From Paracoccaceae bacterium (GTDB lineage: Bacteria > Pseudomonadota > Alphaproteobacteria > Rhodobacterales > Rhodobacteraceae), in NCBI GenBank assembly GCA_027484915.1, contig JAIXSA010000126.1, forward strand, positions 1 to 64,000: 64,000 nt of DNA. The letters run 5' to 3'. Positions 1-9,346 of the stretch are shown here, in pieces. Position 1 is the first letter of the stretch; each line of letters starts with the position of its first letter. The notes below the pieces were generated by a model that had not been told where the DNA came from, did no database searches, and saw only the letters and a list, made by a program, of their open reading frames with translations. The translations under genes and the position numbers were made by a program.

Positions 1-988
1 AGCCGGTGGCTTTCGACGCGAGTGCGGAGGAGCGGGAGACCCGGGGGTTCATCTCGATCACAACCATGCGGCCGTCGGCGGGGTTGATCGCCCATTGCAC
101 GTTGGAGCCGCCGGTTTCGACCCCAATCTCGCGCAGGACGGCGATGCTGCCGTTGCGCATGATCTGGTATTCCTTGTCGGTCAGCGTCAGCGCGGGGGCG
201 ACGGTGATCGAGTCGCCGGTGTGGACGCCCATCGGGTCGACGTTCTCGATGGAGCAGACGATGATGGCGTTGTCGGCTTTGTCGCGGACCACTTCCATCT
301 CGTATTCCTTCCAGCCGAGGAGTGACTGGTCGACAAGGACCTGTGCCACGGGCGACGCCTCAAGCCCGGACTTCACGATCGCCTCGTAGTCGTCGCGGTT
401 GTAGGCGACGCCGCCGCCGGTGCCGCCGAGGGTGAAGGCGGGGCGGATGATGGCGGGGAGCCCGACGTATTCGATGGCGGCGATGGCTTCGGCGACTCCA
501 GCGGCGATGTCGTACTTGCCGTCGGCTTTCTTGGGCGCGGCAATGATCGTGGCCTTGGGGTTTTCCAGGCCGATCCGGTCCATCGCCTCGCGGAACAGTT
601 TCCGGTCCTCGGCCATTTCGATGGCTTCGCGCTTGGCGCCGATCAGCTCGACGTTGAACTTGTCCAACACGCCCATGTCAGCCAGCGCCAGCGCGGTGTT
701 CAGGCCCGTCTGCCCGCCCATCGTGGGCAGCAGCGCGTCGGGGCGTTCTTTCTCGATGATCTTGGCGACGACTTCGGGGGTGATCGGCTCGATGTAGGTC
801 GCGTCGGCCAGACCGGGGTCCGTCATGATCGTCGCGGGGTTCGAGTTCACCAGGATGACCCGGTAGCCTTCCTCGCGCAGGGCCTTGCAGGCCTGAGCGC
901 CGGAGTAGTCGAACTCGCAGGCCTGACCGATGACGATGGGGCCCGCGCCGATGATCATGATCGACTTGATATCGGTCCGCTTCGGCAT
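1..988 (-). CDS. carB: Carbamoyl-phosphate synthase large subunit, N-terminal part (partial)
   Basis: CarB makes carbamoyl phosphate from bicarbonate, glutamine-derived ammonia and two ATP, feeding arginine and pyrimidine synthesis in the cytoplasm. The ATG is at 986-988 on the reverse strand and the frame stays open to the left edge, giving 329 N-terminal residues of a protein that is usually about 1,080-1,110 long. The start [20 protein letters not shown] and the following FDYSGAQA and [11 protein letters not shown] stretches are classic CarB, followed by the first ATP-grasp domain ([27 protein letters not shown]). carA is not in the window. argF, which consumes carbamoyl phosphate, lies at 24.7 kb, not in an operon with it. 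Confidence 0.97.
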   Translation of the reverse strand, partial: MPKRTDIKSIMIIGAGPIVIGQACEFDYSGAQACKALREEGYRVILVNSNPATIMTDPGLADATYIEPITPEVVAKIIEKERPDALLPTMGGQTGLNTALALADMGVLDKFNVELIGAKREAIEMAEDRKLFREAMDRIGLENPKATIIAAPKKADGKYDIAAGVAEAIAAIEYVGLPAIIRPAFTLGGTGGGVAYNRDDYEAIVKSGLEASPVAQVLVDQSLLGWKEYEMEVVRDKADNAIIVCSIENVDPMGVHTGDSITVAPALTLTDKEYQIMRNGSIAVLREIGVETGGSNVQWAINPADGRMVVIEMNPRVSRSSALASKATG

Positions 989-1080
989 CGTGGCCCCCAC
1001 CTATTGCGCAAAATTGTGCGGGTTATAGACAGAAGCAAACCCGGCGCAAGCGGATTCCGGGCGGGCCATGCGGCAAAGAA

Positions 1081-1107
1081 AAAGGCCGGGGAAGACCCCC
1101 GGCCTTT
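1081..1107 (-). terminator. Rho-independent terminator after the permease
   Basis: A near-perfect GC-rich hairpin (arms AAAGGCCGGGG and CCCCGGCCTTT, short loop) lies 26 bases past the permease stop codon. On the reverse strand the stem is followed by a T-rich tail (CTTTTTCTTT). It separates the permease transcript from carB. Confidence 0.85.
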
Positions 1108-1132
1108 CCAGTTTTTCAGCCTTGGCTAAGGG

Positions 1133-2692
1133 TCAGCCCTTTTCGCCCACGGCAGCCTCGGCGGCGGCGATGGCGGCCTTGCGGGCGGCGATGCGTTCCC
1201 CCGTCGGCGGGCCTTCGAAGCGGCGGTTCTCGACCGCGACCCAGACCACCAGCGCAATGGCGATGAAGCCGAGGACGACATAGAGCACACGCTCATTCGG
1301 CGGCGCGACGGCAATGAACAGGATCACGCCCATGCCGACGACCGACAGGATCGTCACCAACCGGTAGAGGCCTGCGGACATCGCCCAAGGACCGGGCTTC
1401 GGCCACTTCGGCCCGCCGAAGGCCAGCATGCCGGCAACGAGCGGGATGGTGAACGACAGGAACAGGAACACCAGGGTCGAGTTCACGACGATGACGTAGA
1501 TCGAGGTTTCGCCGACCTTGATCGACAGCGCCAGCACCACGTAGAGGATGCAAAGCACGGTCGCGGTCCAGATCGCGTTCACCGGGGTCCGGTACTTCGG
1601 CGACACGGTGGCCAAGGGCTTCGAGAAGCCCGGAACGCCGTCATCGCGCGAGAAGGCGAAGAGCATCCGGCTGGCCGAGGTCACGGTGGCAAGGCCGCAC
1701 AGAAGCTGCGTGATCAGGATGAAGAAGTAGAGTGTCATCTTCAGGCCCGGCGGCAGGATCGCGTCCATCGTGCCGAAGAACACACCCCAGCCCTGGGCCG
1801 CGGCGGCGTCCATGTCCGGGATCGCCAGGATGATCGCGCAGATCATGATCCAGCCCACGAGCGACGACCAGAACACGGCCGAGACGATGCCGCGCGGCAC
1901 GGATTCGGCGGCGTTCTTGGTTTCCTCCGACGTGTGTGCCGAGGCGTCATAGCCGGTGATCGTGTAGACCGGCAGCAGGAGGCAGAGGAGGAACAGGTAG
2001 CCGATGCTTTCGGACTGCGGGAAGACCTCGCCACCGGCGGCACCCGAGTAGTTCTTGAAGGTCCAGAGCCGCGAGATGTCGATCGCGGGGGCGTAGTAAA
2101 GGCAGGCCAGCACCAGGACGGCGGTGGTCGCAAAGATGATGTAGCCCGAGATGTCGGTCAGGAAGGTCGTGGCCTTGATGCCGATGTGGTTGAAGATCGC
2201 CTGGATCACGGTGATCACCGCGACGAAGCCCACGACCTCCCAGTCCGAGCCGCCGAAGCCGACCATCGGGCCGAAAGTGCCGGTGAAGAAGTAGGCGGTA
2301 CCGATGTTGATCGCGCCGAGGACGGTGATCAGGCCCAGAAGGTTGAGCCAGGCGGTCAGCCAGCCCCAGAACCGGTTCCCGAGGATCGAGCCCCAGTGAT
2401 AAAGCCCGCCCGCCGTCGGGAAGGCCGAGGCGACCTGGGCCATGGACAGGGCGAACATAGCGGACAGAAGGCAGCCCACGATCCAGCCGATGCCGCCGCC
2501 CGCACCGCCGACCGACGAGACGGCCTGGGCGAAGGAGTTGATGCCGCCGGAGAGGATGCAGATGATCGAGAAGGAGATCGCGAAGTTCGAGAATTTCGAC
2601 ATGGAGCGTGACAGCTCCTGCGCGTAGCCCATGCCATGCAGGACCTTGAGGTCCTCATGCTTGGCATGGTCGTTGTAGTCGTCGGAAGCCAT
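1133..2692 (-). CDS. APC-superfamily amino acid permease (GABA/choline-type)
   Basis: A 519-residue integral membrane protein with about 12 hydrophobic segments, probably an inner-membrane proton-coupled importer of amino acids or related amines. The N-terminal cytoplasmic stretch is followed by FSIICILSGGINSF and by AFPTAGGLYHW, which resemble the amino acid/choline transporter branch of the APC superfamily (bacterial relatives of yeast UGA4/HNM1-type permeases). The ATG has a good AAGGGAA ribosome site 9 bases upstream. It is transcribed alone, ending in the hairpin at 1081-1107, and diverges from pabB. The substrate cannot be read from sequence. Confidence 0.88.
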   Translation of the reverse strand: MASDDYNDHAKHEDLKVLHGMGYAQELSRSMSKFSNFAISFSIICILSGGINSFAQAVSSVGGAGGGIGWIVGCLLSAMFALSMAQVASAFPTAGGLYHWGSILGNRFWGWLTAWLNLLGLITVLGAINIGTAYFFTGTFGPMVGFGGSDWEVVGFVAVITVIQAIFNHIGIKATTFLTDISGYIIFATTAVLVLACLYYAPAIDISRLWTFKNYSGAAGGEVFPQSESIGYLFLLCLLLPVYTITGYDASAHTSEETKNAAESVPRGIVSAVFWSSLVGWIMICAIILAIPDMDAAAAQGWGVFFGTMDAILPPGLKMTLYFFILITQLLCGLATVTSASRMLFAFSRDDGVPGFSKPLATVSPKYRTPVNAIWTATVLCILYVVLALSIKVGETSIYVIVVNSTLVFLFLSFTIPLVAGMLAFGGPKWPKPGPWAMSAGLYRLVTILSVVGMGVILFIAVAPPNERVLYVVLGFIAIALVVWVAVENRRFEGPPTGERIAARKAAIAAAEAAVGEKG

Positions 2693-2752
2693 TTTGGTGT
2701 TCCCTTCGTACCGGTGTTGGACGCTTTTTGTTGTTCGTTAAGCCTGGGCTAC

Positions 2753-2804
2753 ATCATCTGGTGCCCAAGTGTGGCGACAGGGAAGCGCGATTTTGATCAT
2801 CTGG
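2753..2804. promoter_or_regulatory. Direct repeat ATCATCTGG x2 in divergent promoter region
   Basis: The 9-mer ATCATCTGG occurs at 2753-2761 and 2796-2804, 43 bases apart, about four helical turns, between the divergent permease and pabB genes. Same-face repeats of this kind are typical of operator pairs. No known regulator motif is recognised. The rest of the 256-base gap shows no gene. Confidence 0.3.
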
Positions 2805-2948
2805 CAAGCTTGGAATGCGTTTCCTGACCGGGTGATCAGAAAATTTGCGCTACGGCGTCGTTTTCTGCTGCGTCTGCGGCGCGGATATGGCTGGCAGGGC
2901 GGACGGGATCGGCCTATCTCGGGCTGGAAGGCGTAAGGGGGCCGGCGT

Positions 2949-4085
2949 GTGATCCTCATCGAACATGGACCGGGTGGCGAGCCTGCTTTCTTCGATCACC
3001 CGCGCGAGGTGATCGTCGCAACGCGGCCGCGCGAGGTCGCCGCGGTGTTGCGACGGGCCGAGGCAGCGCGGGCGGCGGGGGCCTGGCTGGCGGGCTTTGT
3101 CGCCTACGAGGCGGGTTATGCGCTGGAGCCGAAGCTTGCCCGTCTGATGCCGCGCAAGCGGCCGGGGCCGCTGGTGGCGCTGGGTGTGTTCGACGGCCCC
3201 AGGGCAGCCGGTCCCGCGCTTGCCCGCGCGCTGGAGGAGGGGAAGGATACGCGAATGACCGCGCCCCTGCCGCTGATCGGTCGGCGCGCCTATGGCACTG
3301 CGGCGCGGAAGGTGTTCGACTATATCGCTGCGGGCGACTGCTATCAGGTGAACCTGACCTTCCCGATGGCGGCGCGGCTGGTTTCGGGCTCGGCCCTTGG
3401 GCTGTACGGGGCCTTCCGTCGGACGGGGGCGGTGGGGCACGGGGCTTTCGTCGACCTTGGGGTCGGGCCGGTGGTGGTCTCGCGCTCGCCCGAGCTGTTC
3501 TTCAAGGTCGAGGGCGGCAGGATCGTGACGCGCCCGATGAAGGGTACGCGACCGCGCGGCAAGGATGCGGCAGAGGATGCAGCGATCATTGCGGACCTGC
3601 GCAGCGACGAGAAGGATCTGGCCGAGAACCTGATGATCGTCGATCTCTTGCGCAATGACATCAGCCGTCTGTCGAAGGTGGGAACGGTGAAGGTGCCTGC
3701 GCTGTACGCGATCGAAAGCTATGCGACGGTGCACCAGATGACCTCGACCGTGGAGGGCGTGCTTGAGGGGCCGGCCACCCTGCCGGGCCTGATGGCGGCG
3801 CTGTTTCCCTGTGGTTCGGTGACCGGTGCGCCGAAGATCCGGGCGATGGAGATCATCCGCGAAGTGGAGCGTCACGCGCGGGGCGTCTATTGTGGGGCGG
3901 TGGGGTGGATGTCTCCGACCGGGGACGCGGATTTCAGCGTGGCGATCCGGACCCTGTCGGTCAGCGGGGATCAGATCGTGATGAACGTGGGCGGCGGGTT
4001 GACGCATGGGTCCACGGCGGATGGCGAATGGGAGGAGGCGCTGTGGAAAGCGCGCTTCGTGAAGGCGGCGGTGAGCCGGGACTGA
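2949..4085 (+). CDS. pabB: Aminodeoxychorismate synthase component I
   Basis: Converts chorismate plus ammonia to 4-amino-4-deoxychorismate, the first step toward p-aminobenzoate and folate. The 378-residue product is a PabB-type chorismate-binding enzyme: YQVNLTFPM, RSPELFF, the RPMKGTRPRG segment, LAENLMIVDLLRND around residue 224 and FPCGSVTGAPK near 287. The length is short compared with TrpE and lacks an obvious TrpE N-terminal lobe. The GTG start has AAGGGGG 8 bases upstream. It overlaps pabC by 43 bases, so both steps of pABA synthesis are translationally coupled. The glutaminase partner PabA is not in the window. Confidence 0.93.
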   Translation: MILIEHGPGGEPAFFDHPREVIVATRPREVAAVLRRAEAARAAGAWLAGFVAYEAGYALEPKLARLMPRKRPGPLVALGVFDGPRAAGPALARALEEGKDTRMTAPLPLIGRRAYGTAARKVFDYIAAGDCYQVNLTFPMAARLVSGSALGLYGAFRRTGAVGHGAFVDLGVGPVVVSRSPELFFKVEGGRIVTRPMKGTRPRGKDAAEDAAIIADLRSDEKDLAENLMIVDLLRNDISRLSKVGTVKVPALYAIESYATVHQMTSTVEGVLEGPATLPGLMAALFPCGSVTGAPKIRAMEIIREVERHARGVYCGAVGWMSPTGDADFSVAIRTLSVSGDQIVMNVGGGLTHGSTADGEWEEALWKARFVKAAVSRD

Positions 4086-4651
4086 GGCTGATCGAGACGA
4101 TGCTGTGGGACGGGGCGGGTGCTCCGCGCTGGGCGCTGCACATGGAGCGGCTGCAGCGGTCGGCCAAGGTGTTGGGCTGGGACTGTCCCGAGGTGGTGCC
4201 GTCCGGTCCCGACCATCCGGCGCGGCTGCGGCTGACGTTGGACCGGGAGGGGCGGGTGGAGTGGACGGTGGCCGACCTGCCCCCGGCCAAGGCGGAATGG
4301 CGGGTGGGAGTGGCGGTTGAGCGGCTGCGGTCGGGTGATCCCTGGCTGCGGGTCAAGTCGACGCGGCGCGCGGTCTACGACCAGGCGCGGTCGTCGCTGC
4401 CTAAGGGGCTGGATGAGATGATCTTCCTCAACGAGCGTGGCGAGGTCTGCGACGGGTCGATCACCACGGTCTTCTTCGACCGGGGGCAGGGGATGCGGAC
4501 GCCGCCCTTGTCCTGCGGGTTGTTGCCGGGGGTGCTGCGGGCAGAGATTGGCTGTCCCGAAGAGGTGTTGCGTGCCGAGGAGCTGCCGAGAGTGCGGCTT
4601 TGGGTCGGAAATGCGCTGCGCGGGCTGATCCCGGCGGTGTTCCTGACGTAG
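4043..4651 (+). CDS. pabC: Aminodeoxychorismate lyase-like class IV PLP enzyme
   Basis: Probably removes pyruvate from aminodeoxychorismate to give p-aminobenzoate. The 202-residue product shows class IV aminotransferase-fold features: LIETMLWDG at the N terminus, the PLP lysine in RVKSTRR (about Lys105), [17 protein letters not shown], and a closing [11 protein letters not shown]. The start is taken as GTG at 4043, inside the end of pabB, because the protein homology begins just after it and no upstream codon fits the family. It is shorter than branched-chain aminotransferases (about 300 residues) but normal for alphaproteobacterial PabC-like proteins. Position directly behind pabB supports the function. 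Confidence 0.86.
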   Translation: MESALREGGGEPGLRLIETMLWDGAGAPRWALHMERLQRSAKVLGWDCPEVVPSGPDHPARLRLTLDREGRVEWTVADLPPAKAEWRVGVAVERLRSGDPWLRVKSTRRAVYDQARSSLPKGLDEMIFLNERGEVCDGSITTVFFDRGQGMRTPPLSCGLLPGVLRAEIGCPEEVLRAEELPRVRLWVGNALRGLIPAVFLT

Positions 4652-4672
4652 GGTGGGCAATATTGCCCACCC
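4651..4672. repeat. Perfect 22-bp palindrome (GTAGGGTGGGC family)
   Basis: GGGTGGGCAAT and its exact complement meet without a loop immediately after the pabC stop. It could act as a terminator but has no T-run. A related copy, inverted and sharing GTAGGGTGGGCAAT, lies at 36011-36033. Confidence 0.7.
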
Positions 4673-4757
4673 CACCTGCCGGGTCGGGCTTGACTTGGGC
4701 CGCCCGGCAAGGTGTATCGGCGCGATGGAATTTGAGGCCCTGGAAAGGGGAACGACG

Positions 4758-6554
4758 ATGCACGCCTATCGCAGCCACACCTGTGCCGCACTGAACAAGT
4801 CGAACGTGGGCGAAACCGTCCGGCTGTCCGGTTGGGTCCACCGCGTGCGCGACCATGGCGGCGTCTTGTTCATCGACCTGCGCGACCATTACGGGATCAC
4901 GCAAGTGCTGTGTGACGGCGACTCGGCCGCATTCAAGGCGCTGGAGGCGGTGCGGTCGGAGTGGGTCATCCGGATCGACGGCCGGGTGAAGGCGCGCGAT
5001 GCGTCGTTGGTCAACGCCAAGATCCCGACGGGCGAGATCGAGGTCTATGTGACCGAGGTCGAGGTTCTGGGCGCGGCGGAAGAGCTGCCGCTGCCGGTCT
5101 TCGGCGACACCGAATACCCCGAGGAGACGCGCCTGACCTACCGCTTCCTCGACCTGCGCCGCGACACGATGCATCAGAACATGATGCTGCGGTCGAACGT
5201 GGTGCGCTGGCTGCGCAACGCGATGTGGGACCAGGGCTTCACCGAGTTCCAGACGCCGATCATCACCGCTTCGTCGCCCGAAGGCGCGCGTGACTTCCTG
5301 GTGCCGTCGCGCCTGCATCCGGGCAAGTTCTACGCCCTGCCGCAAGCGCCGCAGCAGTTCAAGCAGCTGATCCAGGTCGCGGGCTTCGACCGCTATTTCC
5401 AGATCGCGCCCTGCTTCCGCGATGAAGACCCCCGCGCCGACCGTTCGCCCACCGACTTCTACCAGCTGGACGTCGAGATGTCGTTTGTCACGCAGGACGA
5501 CGTGTTTGCGGCGGTGCAGCCAGTCCTGCAGGGGCTGTTCGAGCATTTCGGCAAGGGCCGGAAGGTCTACTCCGACTGGCCGCGCATCGCCTATCGGGAC
5601 AGCCTGAAATGGTACGGGTCCGACAAGCCCGACCTGCGCAATCCGATCAAGATGCAGGAGGTGTCGGAACACTTCCGCGGCTCGGGCTTTGCGATCTTTG
5701 CCAAGCTGCTGGAGCAGGAGGGCAACGAGGTCCGCGCGATCCCGGCGCCCAAGGGGCCGTCGGGTGAAGCCGTGGGCCGGAAGTTCTGCGACCGGATGAA
5801 TGCCTTTGCGCAACAGCAGGGGCTTCCCGGCATGGGCTACATCTTCTGGCGCGACGCCGAGGATGGGTCGGGGATGGAAGCCGCAGGCCCCTTGGCCAAG
5901 AACATCGGGCCGGAGCGGACGGAGGCGATCCGGCTGCAGCTTGGGCTTGAGAAAGGCGACGCTGCCTTCTTCCTGGGCGGCAAGGCCGAGGCCTTCGAGG
6001 GCATCGCCGGCAAGGCGCGCAACGTGATCGGCGAGGAATTGGGGCTGACCGAGAAGGACTGCTTCCGCTTCGCCTGGATCGTCGATTTCCCGATGTACGA
6101 AAAGACCGACGAGGGGAAGATCGACTTCAGCCACAACCCGTTCTCGATGCCGCAGGGGGGCCTGGAGGCGCTGAACGGCGATCCGCTGAAGGTTTATGCC
6201 TATCAGTATGACCTTGCCTGCAACGGCTATGAGGTCATCTCGGGCGGCATCCGGAACCACAAGCCGGAGATCATGTACAAGGCCTTTGAACTGGCCGGGT
6301 ATCCGAACAGCGAAGTCGACAAGCGCTTCGGCGGCATGGTCAAGGCGTTCAAGTACGGGGCACCTCCGCATGGTGGCTGTGCTGCGGGGATCGACCGGCT
6401 GGTCATGTTGCTGGCCGACACCCAGAACATCCGCGAGGTCATCATGTTCCCGATGAACCAGCGGGCCGAGGACCTGCTGATGAACGCTCCATCCGAGCCG
6501 ACCCTCCAGCAGCTGCGCGAGCTGAACCTGCGCGTCGTGCCGAAGGACAGCTGA
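4758..6554 (+). CDS. aspS: Aspartyl-tRNA synthetase (bacterial type)
   Basis: Charges tRNA with aspartate; in alphaproteobacteria the enzyme is usually non-discriminating and also makes Asp-tRNA(Asn) for GatCAB. The 598 residues follow the bacterial layout: an N-terminal OB-fold anticodon domain ([15 protein letters not shown]), class II motif 2 ([20 protein letters not shown], about residues 219-238), an inserted GAD domain, and motif 3 ([10 protein letters not shown], about 543-552). The frame is open further upstream, but the ATG at 4758 has a GGAAAGGGGA ribosome site and matches the family N terminus MHAYRSHTC. The stop overlaps the next start (TGATG). Confidence 0.97.
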   Translation: MHAYRSHTCAALNKSNVGETVRLSGWVHRVRDHGGVLFIDLRDHYGITQVLCDGDSAAFKALEAVRSEWVIRIDGRVKARDASLVNAKIPTGEIEVYVTEVEVLGAAEELPLPVFGDTEYPEETRLTYRFLDLRRDTMHQNMMLRSNVVRWLRNAMWDQGFTEFQTPIITASSPEGARDFLVPSRLHPGKFYALPQAPQQFKQLIQVAGFDRYFQIAPCFRDEDPRADRSPTDFYQLDVEMSFVTQDDVFAAVQPVLQGLFEHFGKGRKVYSDWPRIAYRDSLKWYGSDKPDLRNPIKMQEVSEHFRGSGFAIFAKLLEQEGNEVRAIPAPKGPSGEAVGRKFCDRMNAFAQQQGLPGMGYIFWRDAEDGSGMEAAGPLAKNIGPERTEAIRLQLGLEKGDAAFFLGGKAEAFEGIAGKARNVIGEELGLTEKDCFRFAWIVDFPMYEKTDEGKIDFSHNPFSMPQGGLEALNGDPLKVYAYQYDLACNGYEVISGGIRNHKPEIMYKAFELAGYPNSEVDKRFGGMVKAFKYGAPPHGGCAAGIDRLVMLLADTQNIREVIMFPMNQRAEDLLMNAPSEPTLQQLRELNLRVVPKDS

Positions 6555-7021
6555 TGTATCAGGCGTCCGTCCCCGTCTTCCGCCACTACCTGTCGCGCGT
6601 CAGCGACATCGTGGCGGTCGCGGGGCCCGATGCGCTGGACGCGCGGATTGCCGACAGCTTCCCCGCCCGCCAGCAGTTCGCTACGGCAGCGGGCTTTGCC
6701 TTGCGGATCGCCTGCCCGCTGGCGGGGCGCGAGGTGCCGGACCTGCCGCAGGGCCTTGGCCCCCGCCTGGCCGTGGCCCGCGCGCTGTTGGGGTCGATGA
6801 ACCCTGCCGATTTCGAAGGCGCCGAGACGCGGGTGATCCGCCACAAGGCCGGTTTTGCCGAGCTGCAGCAGTCGGGGGCGGAATTCCTGCATCTCTACGG
6901 CCTGCCGAACTTTTTCTTCCACATGACGATGGGCTATGCCGCGCTGCGCGCCGCCGGGGTTCCTTTGGGCAAGGCGGATTTCGACGGGTTCCACTCCTAT
7001 CCCGGGGATTTCCACTTCTGA
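6554..7021 (+). CDS. DUF1993 family protein (copy 1)
   Basis: A 155-residue soluble protein of the DUF1993 family, whose biochemical role is unknown; the fold is related to DinB/YfiT-like helical bundles. Family hallmarks include the N-terminal SVPVFRHYLSRV, the central RVIRHKAGF, and the closing YGLPNFFFHMTMGYAALRAAGVPLGKADF. It is coupled to aspS by a one-base TGATG overlap. A second family member sits at 26594-27088 and shares the YxLPxFxFHxTxxYxxLRxxGVxLGKxD ending, so the window contains two divergent paralogs. Confidence 0.8.
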   Translation: MYQASVPVFRHYLSRVSDIVAVAGPDALDARIADSFPARQQFATAAGFALRIACPLAGREVPDLPQGLGPRLAVARALLGSMNPADFEGAETRVIRHKAGFAELQQSGAEFLHLYGLPNFFFHMTMGYAALRAAGVPLGKADFDGFHSYPGDFHF

Positions 7022-7080
7022 GCCTGCCTTGCGTCCGCACGGCCTGCGCCCTAGCGTGACCCAAGGGTAGGGAGGTTGCC

Positions 7081-7794
7081 ATGTCGGACGCAAGGCTTGG
7101 GGATTTGGTTGCGAACTGGACACCGCCGCGCCGTCCGGATCACGCGCCAATGGAAGGTCGGTTTGTCCGGCTGGAACCGCTGGACGCCGACCGCCACGCC
7201 TTTGAGCTGCACGACTCTTTCCAGGGCCATGATGGGCTGTGGGATTACATGCCCTACGGACCCTTCGCCTCGGGCTCGGCCTATCACCGCTGGGCACGCG
7301 AGAAGGAGGCGGGAGAGGACCCGCGCTTTTTCGTGATGCGGGATGCCGCGACGGGGAAGTGCGGCGGCATCGCCAGCTACCTGCGGATCGCGCCCGAAGC
7401 GGGGTCGATCGAGGTCGGGCATATCTGCGTCTCTCCCTCCATGCAGCGGGGGGCGGCCTGGACGGAAGCGATGTTCCTGATGATGCGCTGGGCGTTCGAA
7501 GCGGGATACCGGCGCTATGAATGGAAGTGCAACGCGCTGAACCTCGCCTCGCGCCGGGCGGCGCAGCGGTTGGGGTTCAGCTACGAGGGCGTGTTCCGGC
7601 AACACATGATCGTCAAGGGCCGCAACCGCGATACGGCGTGGTTCGCGGTCATCGACAAGGAATGGCCCGCCCTGGCCGAGGCCTATGCGGCCTGGCTGGC
7701 ACCTGGCAACTTCGATGCGGCCGGACGGCAGCGGGAACGGCTGTCGGACCTGACACGGCCGGTTCGGACGGTTGGCGACCCCGCGCTGAGCTAG
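7081..7794 (+). CDS. GNAT-family N-acetyltransferase (RimJ/RimL-like)
   Basis: A 237-residue acetyl-CoA-dependent acetyltransferase of the RimJ/L type that carries its own GGGAGG ribosome site 7 bases before the ATG. Recognisable elements are MEGRFVRLEPLDADRH at the start, the beta strand region IEVGHICVSPSMQRG, the acetyl-CoA-binding helix after it, and the late motif NALNLASRRAAQRLGFSYEG, typical of this family. The substrate is not predictable; relatives act on ribosomal proteins, free amino acids or small molecules. It converges on the response regulator gene, with the two stop codons directly abutting at 7792-7797. Confidence 0.85.
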   Translation: MSDARLGDLVANWTPPRRPDHAPMEGRFVRLEPLDADRHAFELHDSFQGHDGLWDYMPYGPFASGSAYHRWAREKEAGEDPRFFVMRDAATGKCGGIASYLRIAPEAGSIEVGHICVSPSMQRGAAWTEAMFLMMRWAFEAGYRRYEWKCNALNLASRRAAQRLGFSYEGVFRQHMIVKGRNRDTAWFAVIDKEWPALAEAYAAWLAPGNFDAAGRQRERLSDLTRPVRTVGDPALS

Positions 7795-8475
7795 TCACGT
7801 CAGCGGGTCAAGGGCGGCCAGCCGGTCATCGATCAGTCGGACCAGTCTGGCGTGGTCCAGGGCGGAAACAGGGCCTTCGACGGCCTGTTCCAAGGCCGTA
7901 TCCCCGGCCGCACGGGCCAAGCTGCGCAGGAAGCCTCTGGCGTAGGTCGGGTCGCCTGACGCGGTGATCAGGCTGGCGGCGCGCAGCAGATCGTCGCGCA
8001 GGGCCATCGGGTCCCCGGGGGCCACAGGCGCCTCCTCGCCCCTCTCCACCGGGCCGGCGCCGGTGGCAAGCTGGCGAATCAGACGAACCAGCGCAGCTGC
8101 CGACCCGAGCGGTTTTTCCAGGAACCCCGTTGCCCCGGCATCCAGCGCCGCCTCGCGCCCATCGGGGTCGCCGGACAGGCCGAGGACCGGCAGCCCTTCG
8201 GCCGCAAGCTCGGCAATCAGGTCCTCTCCCCGGCCATCGGGCAGGCCAAGGTCGACGATGGCCAGGTCGGGGCGGCGAAATGCCAGATGAAGCCGTGCGA
8301 TTTCAAGGCTTTCCGCACGCCGCAGCCTGGCCCCCGCCCGTTGCAGGATCAGGCGCAGGGCGTCGCAGGTGAAGCGGCTGTCATCGACGATCAAGAGCGA
8401 CAGGCCCTGCAGCGGCAGGCGGCCGGGTCCGTCGGGCTGGGGCTGGGGGATCATCGGGTCGGGGGGAAAGGGCAT
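7795..8475 (-). CDS. Receiver-domain response regulator without DNA-binding domain
   Basis: A 226-residue protein with a complete CheY-like receiver: LIVDDSRF (Asp31/Asp32), phospho-acceptor Asp75 in AIVDLGLPDG, Ser101 in GLSGD, and Lys121 in LEKPLG. After residue 125 comes a roughly 100-residue helical, alanine/leucine-rich tail that does not look like a winged helix, GGDEF or HPt domain (no conserved histidine was seen). The start at 8475 is preferred because of GAGG 7 bases upstream; the frame is open to 8559. No histidine kinase is adjacent, so it is an orphan. Partner and output are unknown. Confidence 0.8.
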   Translation of the reverse strand: MPFPPDPMIPQPQPDGPGRLPLQGLSLLIVDDSRFTCDALRLILQRAGARLRRAESLEIARLHLAFRRPDLAIVDLGLPDGRGEDLIAELAAEGLPVLGLSGDPDGREAALDAGATGFLEKPLGSAAALVRLIRQLATGAGPVERGEEAPVAPGDPMALRDDLLRAASLITASGDPTYARGFLRSLARAAGDTALEQAVEGPVSALDHARLVRLIDDRLAALDPLT

Positions 8476-8606
8476 GGGCAACCTCGTTGTCTTCGGGCGG
8501 AGTGTCCTGAACCGCCGTAAAGTCCGGGTTAACGCCTGCGACCCAACGCCCGCTTGCATGCGAGGAGGCCGGGTCGCATAAGCGGGCGCAGAGCCTGGAG
8601 GACCCC

Positions 8607-9011
8607 ATGATCGGACGCCTGAACCATGTCGCCATCGCCGTGCCCGACCTTGAGGCCGCGGCGGCGCAGTACCGGACGACGCTCGGCGCCAAGGTCGGCG
8701 CGCCGCAGCCCGAGCCGGACCACGGGGTCACGGTCGTGTTCATCGAACTGCCGAACACGAAGATCGAACTTCTGTATCCCCTGGGCGAGAATTCTCCCAT
8801 CGCCGGTTTCCTGGAAAAGAACCCTTCGGGCGGCATCCATCACATCTGCTATGAGGTGGACGACATCCTGGCAGCGCGGGACCATCTGAAAGCCTCTGGC
8901 GCGCGGGTTCTGGGGTCGGGAGAGCCGAAGATCGGGGCGCATGGCAAACCCGTGCTGTTCCTTCATCCCAAGGATTTCAACGGCTGTCTGGTGGAGCTTG
9001 AACAGGCATGA
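8607..9011 (+). CDS. mce: Methylmalonyl-CoA epimerase
   Basis: Interconverts (2R)- and (2S)-methylmalonyl-CoA in propionyl-CoA assimilation and in the ethylmalonyl-CoA pathway. The 134 residues form two VOC modules: LNHVAIAVPDLEAAAAQYR at the start (metal ligand His7), GGIHHICYEVDD (His78/79) in the middle, and CLVELEQA (Glu130) at the end. The ATG follows GGAGGA. It overlaps the DUF1467 gene by four bases (ATGA), a pairing commonly seen in Rhodobacteraceae. The methylmalonyl-CoA mutase chaperone gene meaB is 24 kb away. Confidence 0.95.
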   Translation: MIGRLNHVAIAVPDLEAAAAQYRTTLGAKVGAPQPEPDHGVTVVFIELPNTKIELLYPLGENSPIAGFLEKNPSGGIHHICYEVDDILAARDHLKASGARVLGSGEPKIGAHGKPVLFLHPKDFNGCLVELEQA

Positions 9012-9277
9012 CGATCACGGCGGCACTGGTCCTTTACTCGATCACCTGGTTCATGACGCTGTTCTGCGTCCTGCCCTACCGTACCGTCTCGCAGGATGAG
9101 GCGAAGCACATCGTGCCGGGAACGCCCCCGGGCGCGCCGGCGGGCGAGGTGATGAAGCGCAAGGCCTGGGTCACCACGCTGATCGCGACGCCGATCTGGA
9201 TGGTGATCTCCGGGGTGATCCTTTCGGGCTGGATCACGGTTGAAGACCTGGACTGGTTCGGGCGGATGACGCCCTGA
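9008..9277 (+). CDS. DUF1467 small membrane protein
   Basis: An 89-residue protein with two predicted membrane helices (about residues 3-22 and 53-75) and a conserved charged loop containing PYRTVSQDEAKHIVPGTPPGAP, characteristic of DUF1467. Function unknown. It is translationally coupled to mce through an ATGA overlap, which implies co-expression but no known mechanism. Transcription probably ends in the palindromic element at 9292-9339. Confidence 0.85.
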   Translation: MTITAALVLYSITWFMTLFCVLPYRTVSQDEAKHIVPGTPPGAPAGEVMKRKAWVTTLIATPIWMVISGVILSGWITVEDLDWFGRMTP

Positions 9278-9291
9278 CGGGGGGCCCGGAC

Positions 9292-9339
9292 AAGATCCTC
9301 AAGCCAGGATTTTGGCAAATTTCCTGATCAGGAAATTTG
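9292..9339. repeat. Composite double palindrome, copy 1
   Basis: Two adjacent inverted repeats: AAGATCCT ... AGGATTTT (one mismatch, 6-base loop, 9292-9313) and a perfect 24-bp palindrome at 9316-9339 (CAAATTTCCTGA and its complement). The junction AGGATTTTGGCAAAT is shared with copy 2 at 12776-12819 although the arms differ. It sits between convergent genes, where it may terminate both. Confidence 0.75.
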
Positions 9340-9346
9340 GGTCGCG

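Noticed and set aside
2738-2959. 73-codon reverse frame between permease and pabB
   Set aside because: Arg-rich composition, no ribosome site, overlaps the pabB start and promoter region.
4461-6371. 636-codon reverse-strand frame across aspS
   Set aside because: Arg/Leu/His-rich translation typical of an antisense shadow in high-GC DNA; aspS is certain. Similar long shadows at 16458-17699, 23376-25547 and 53311-54846 were dropped for the same reason.
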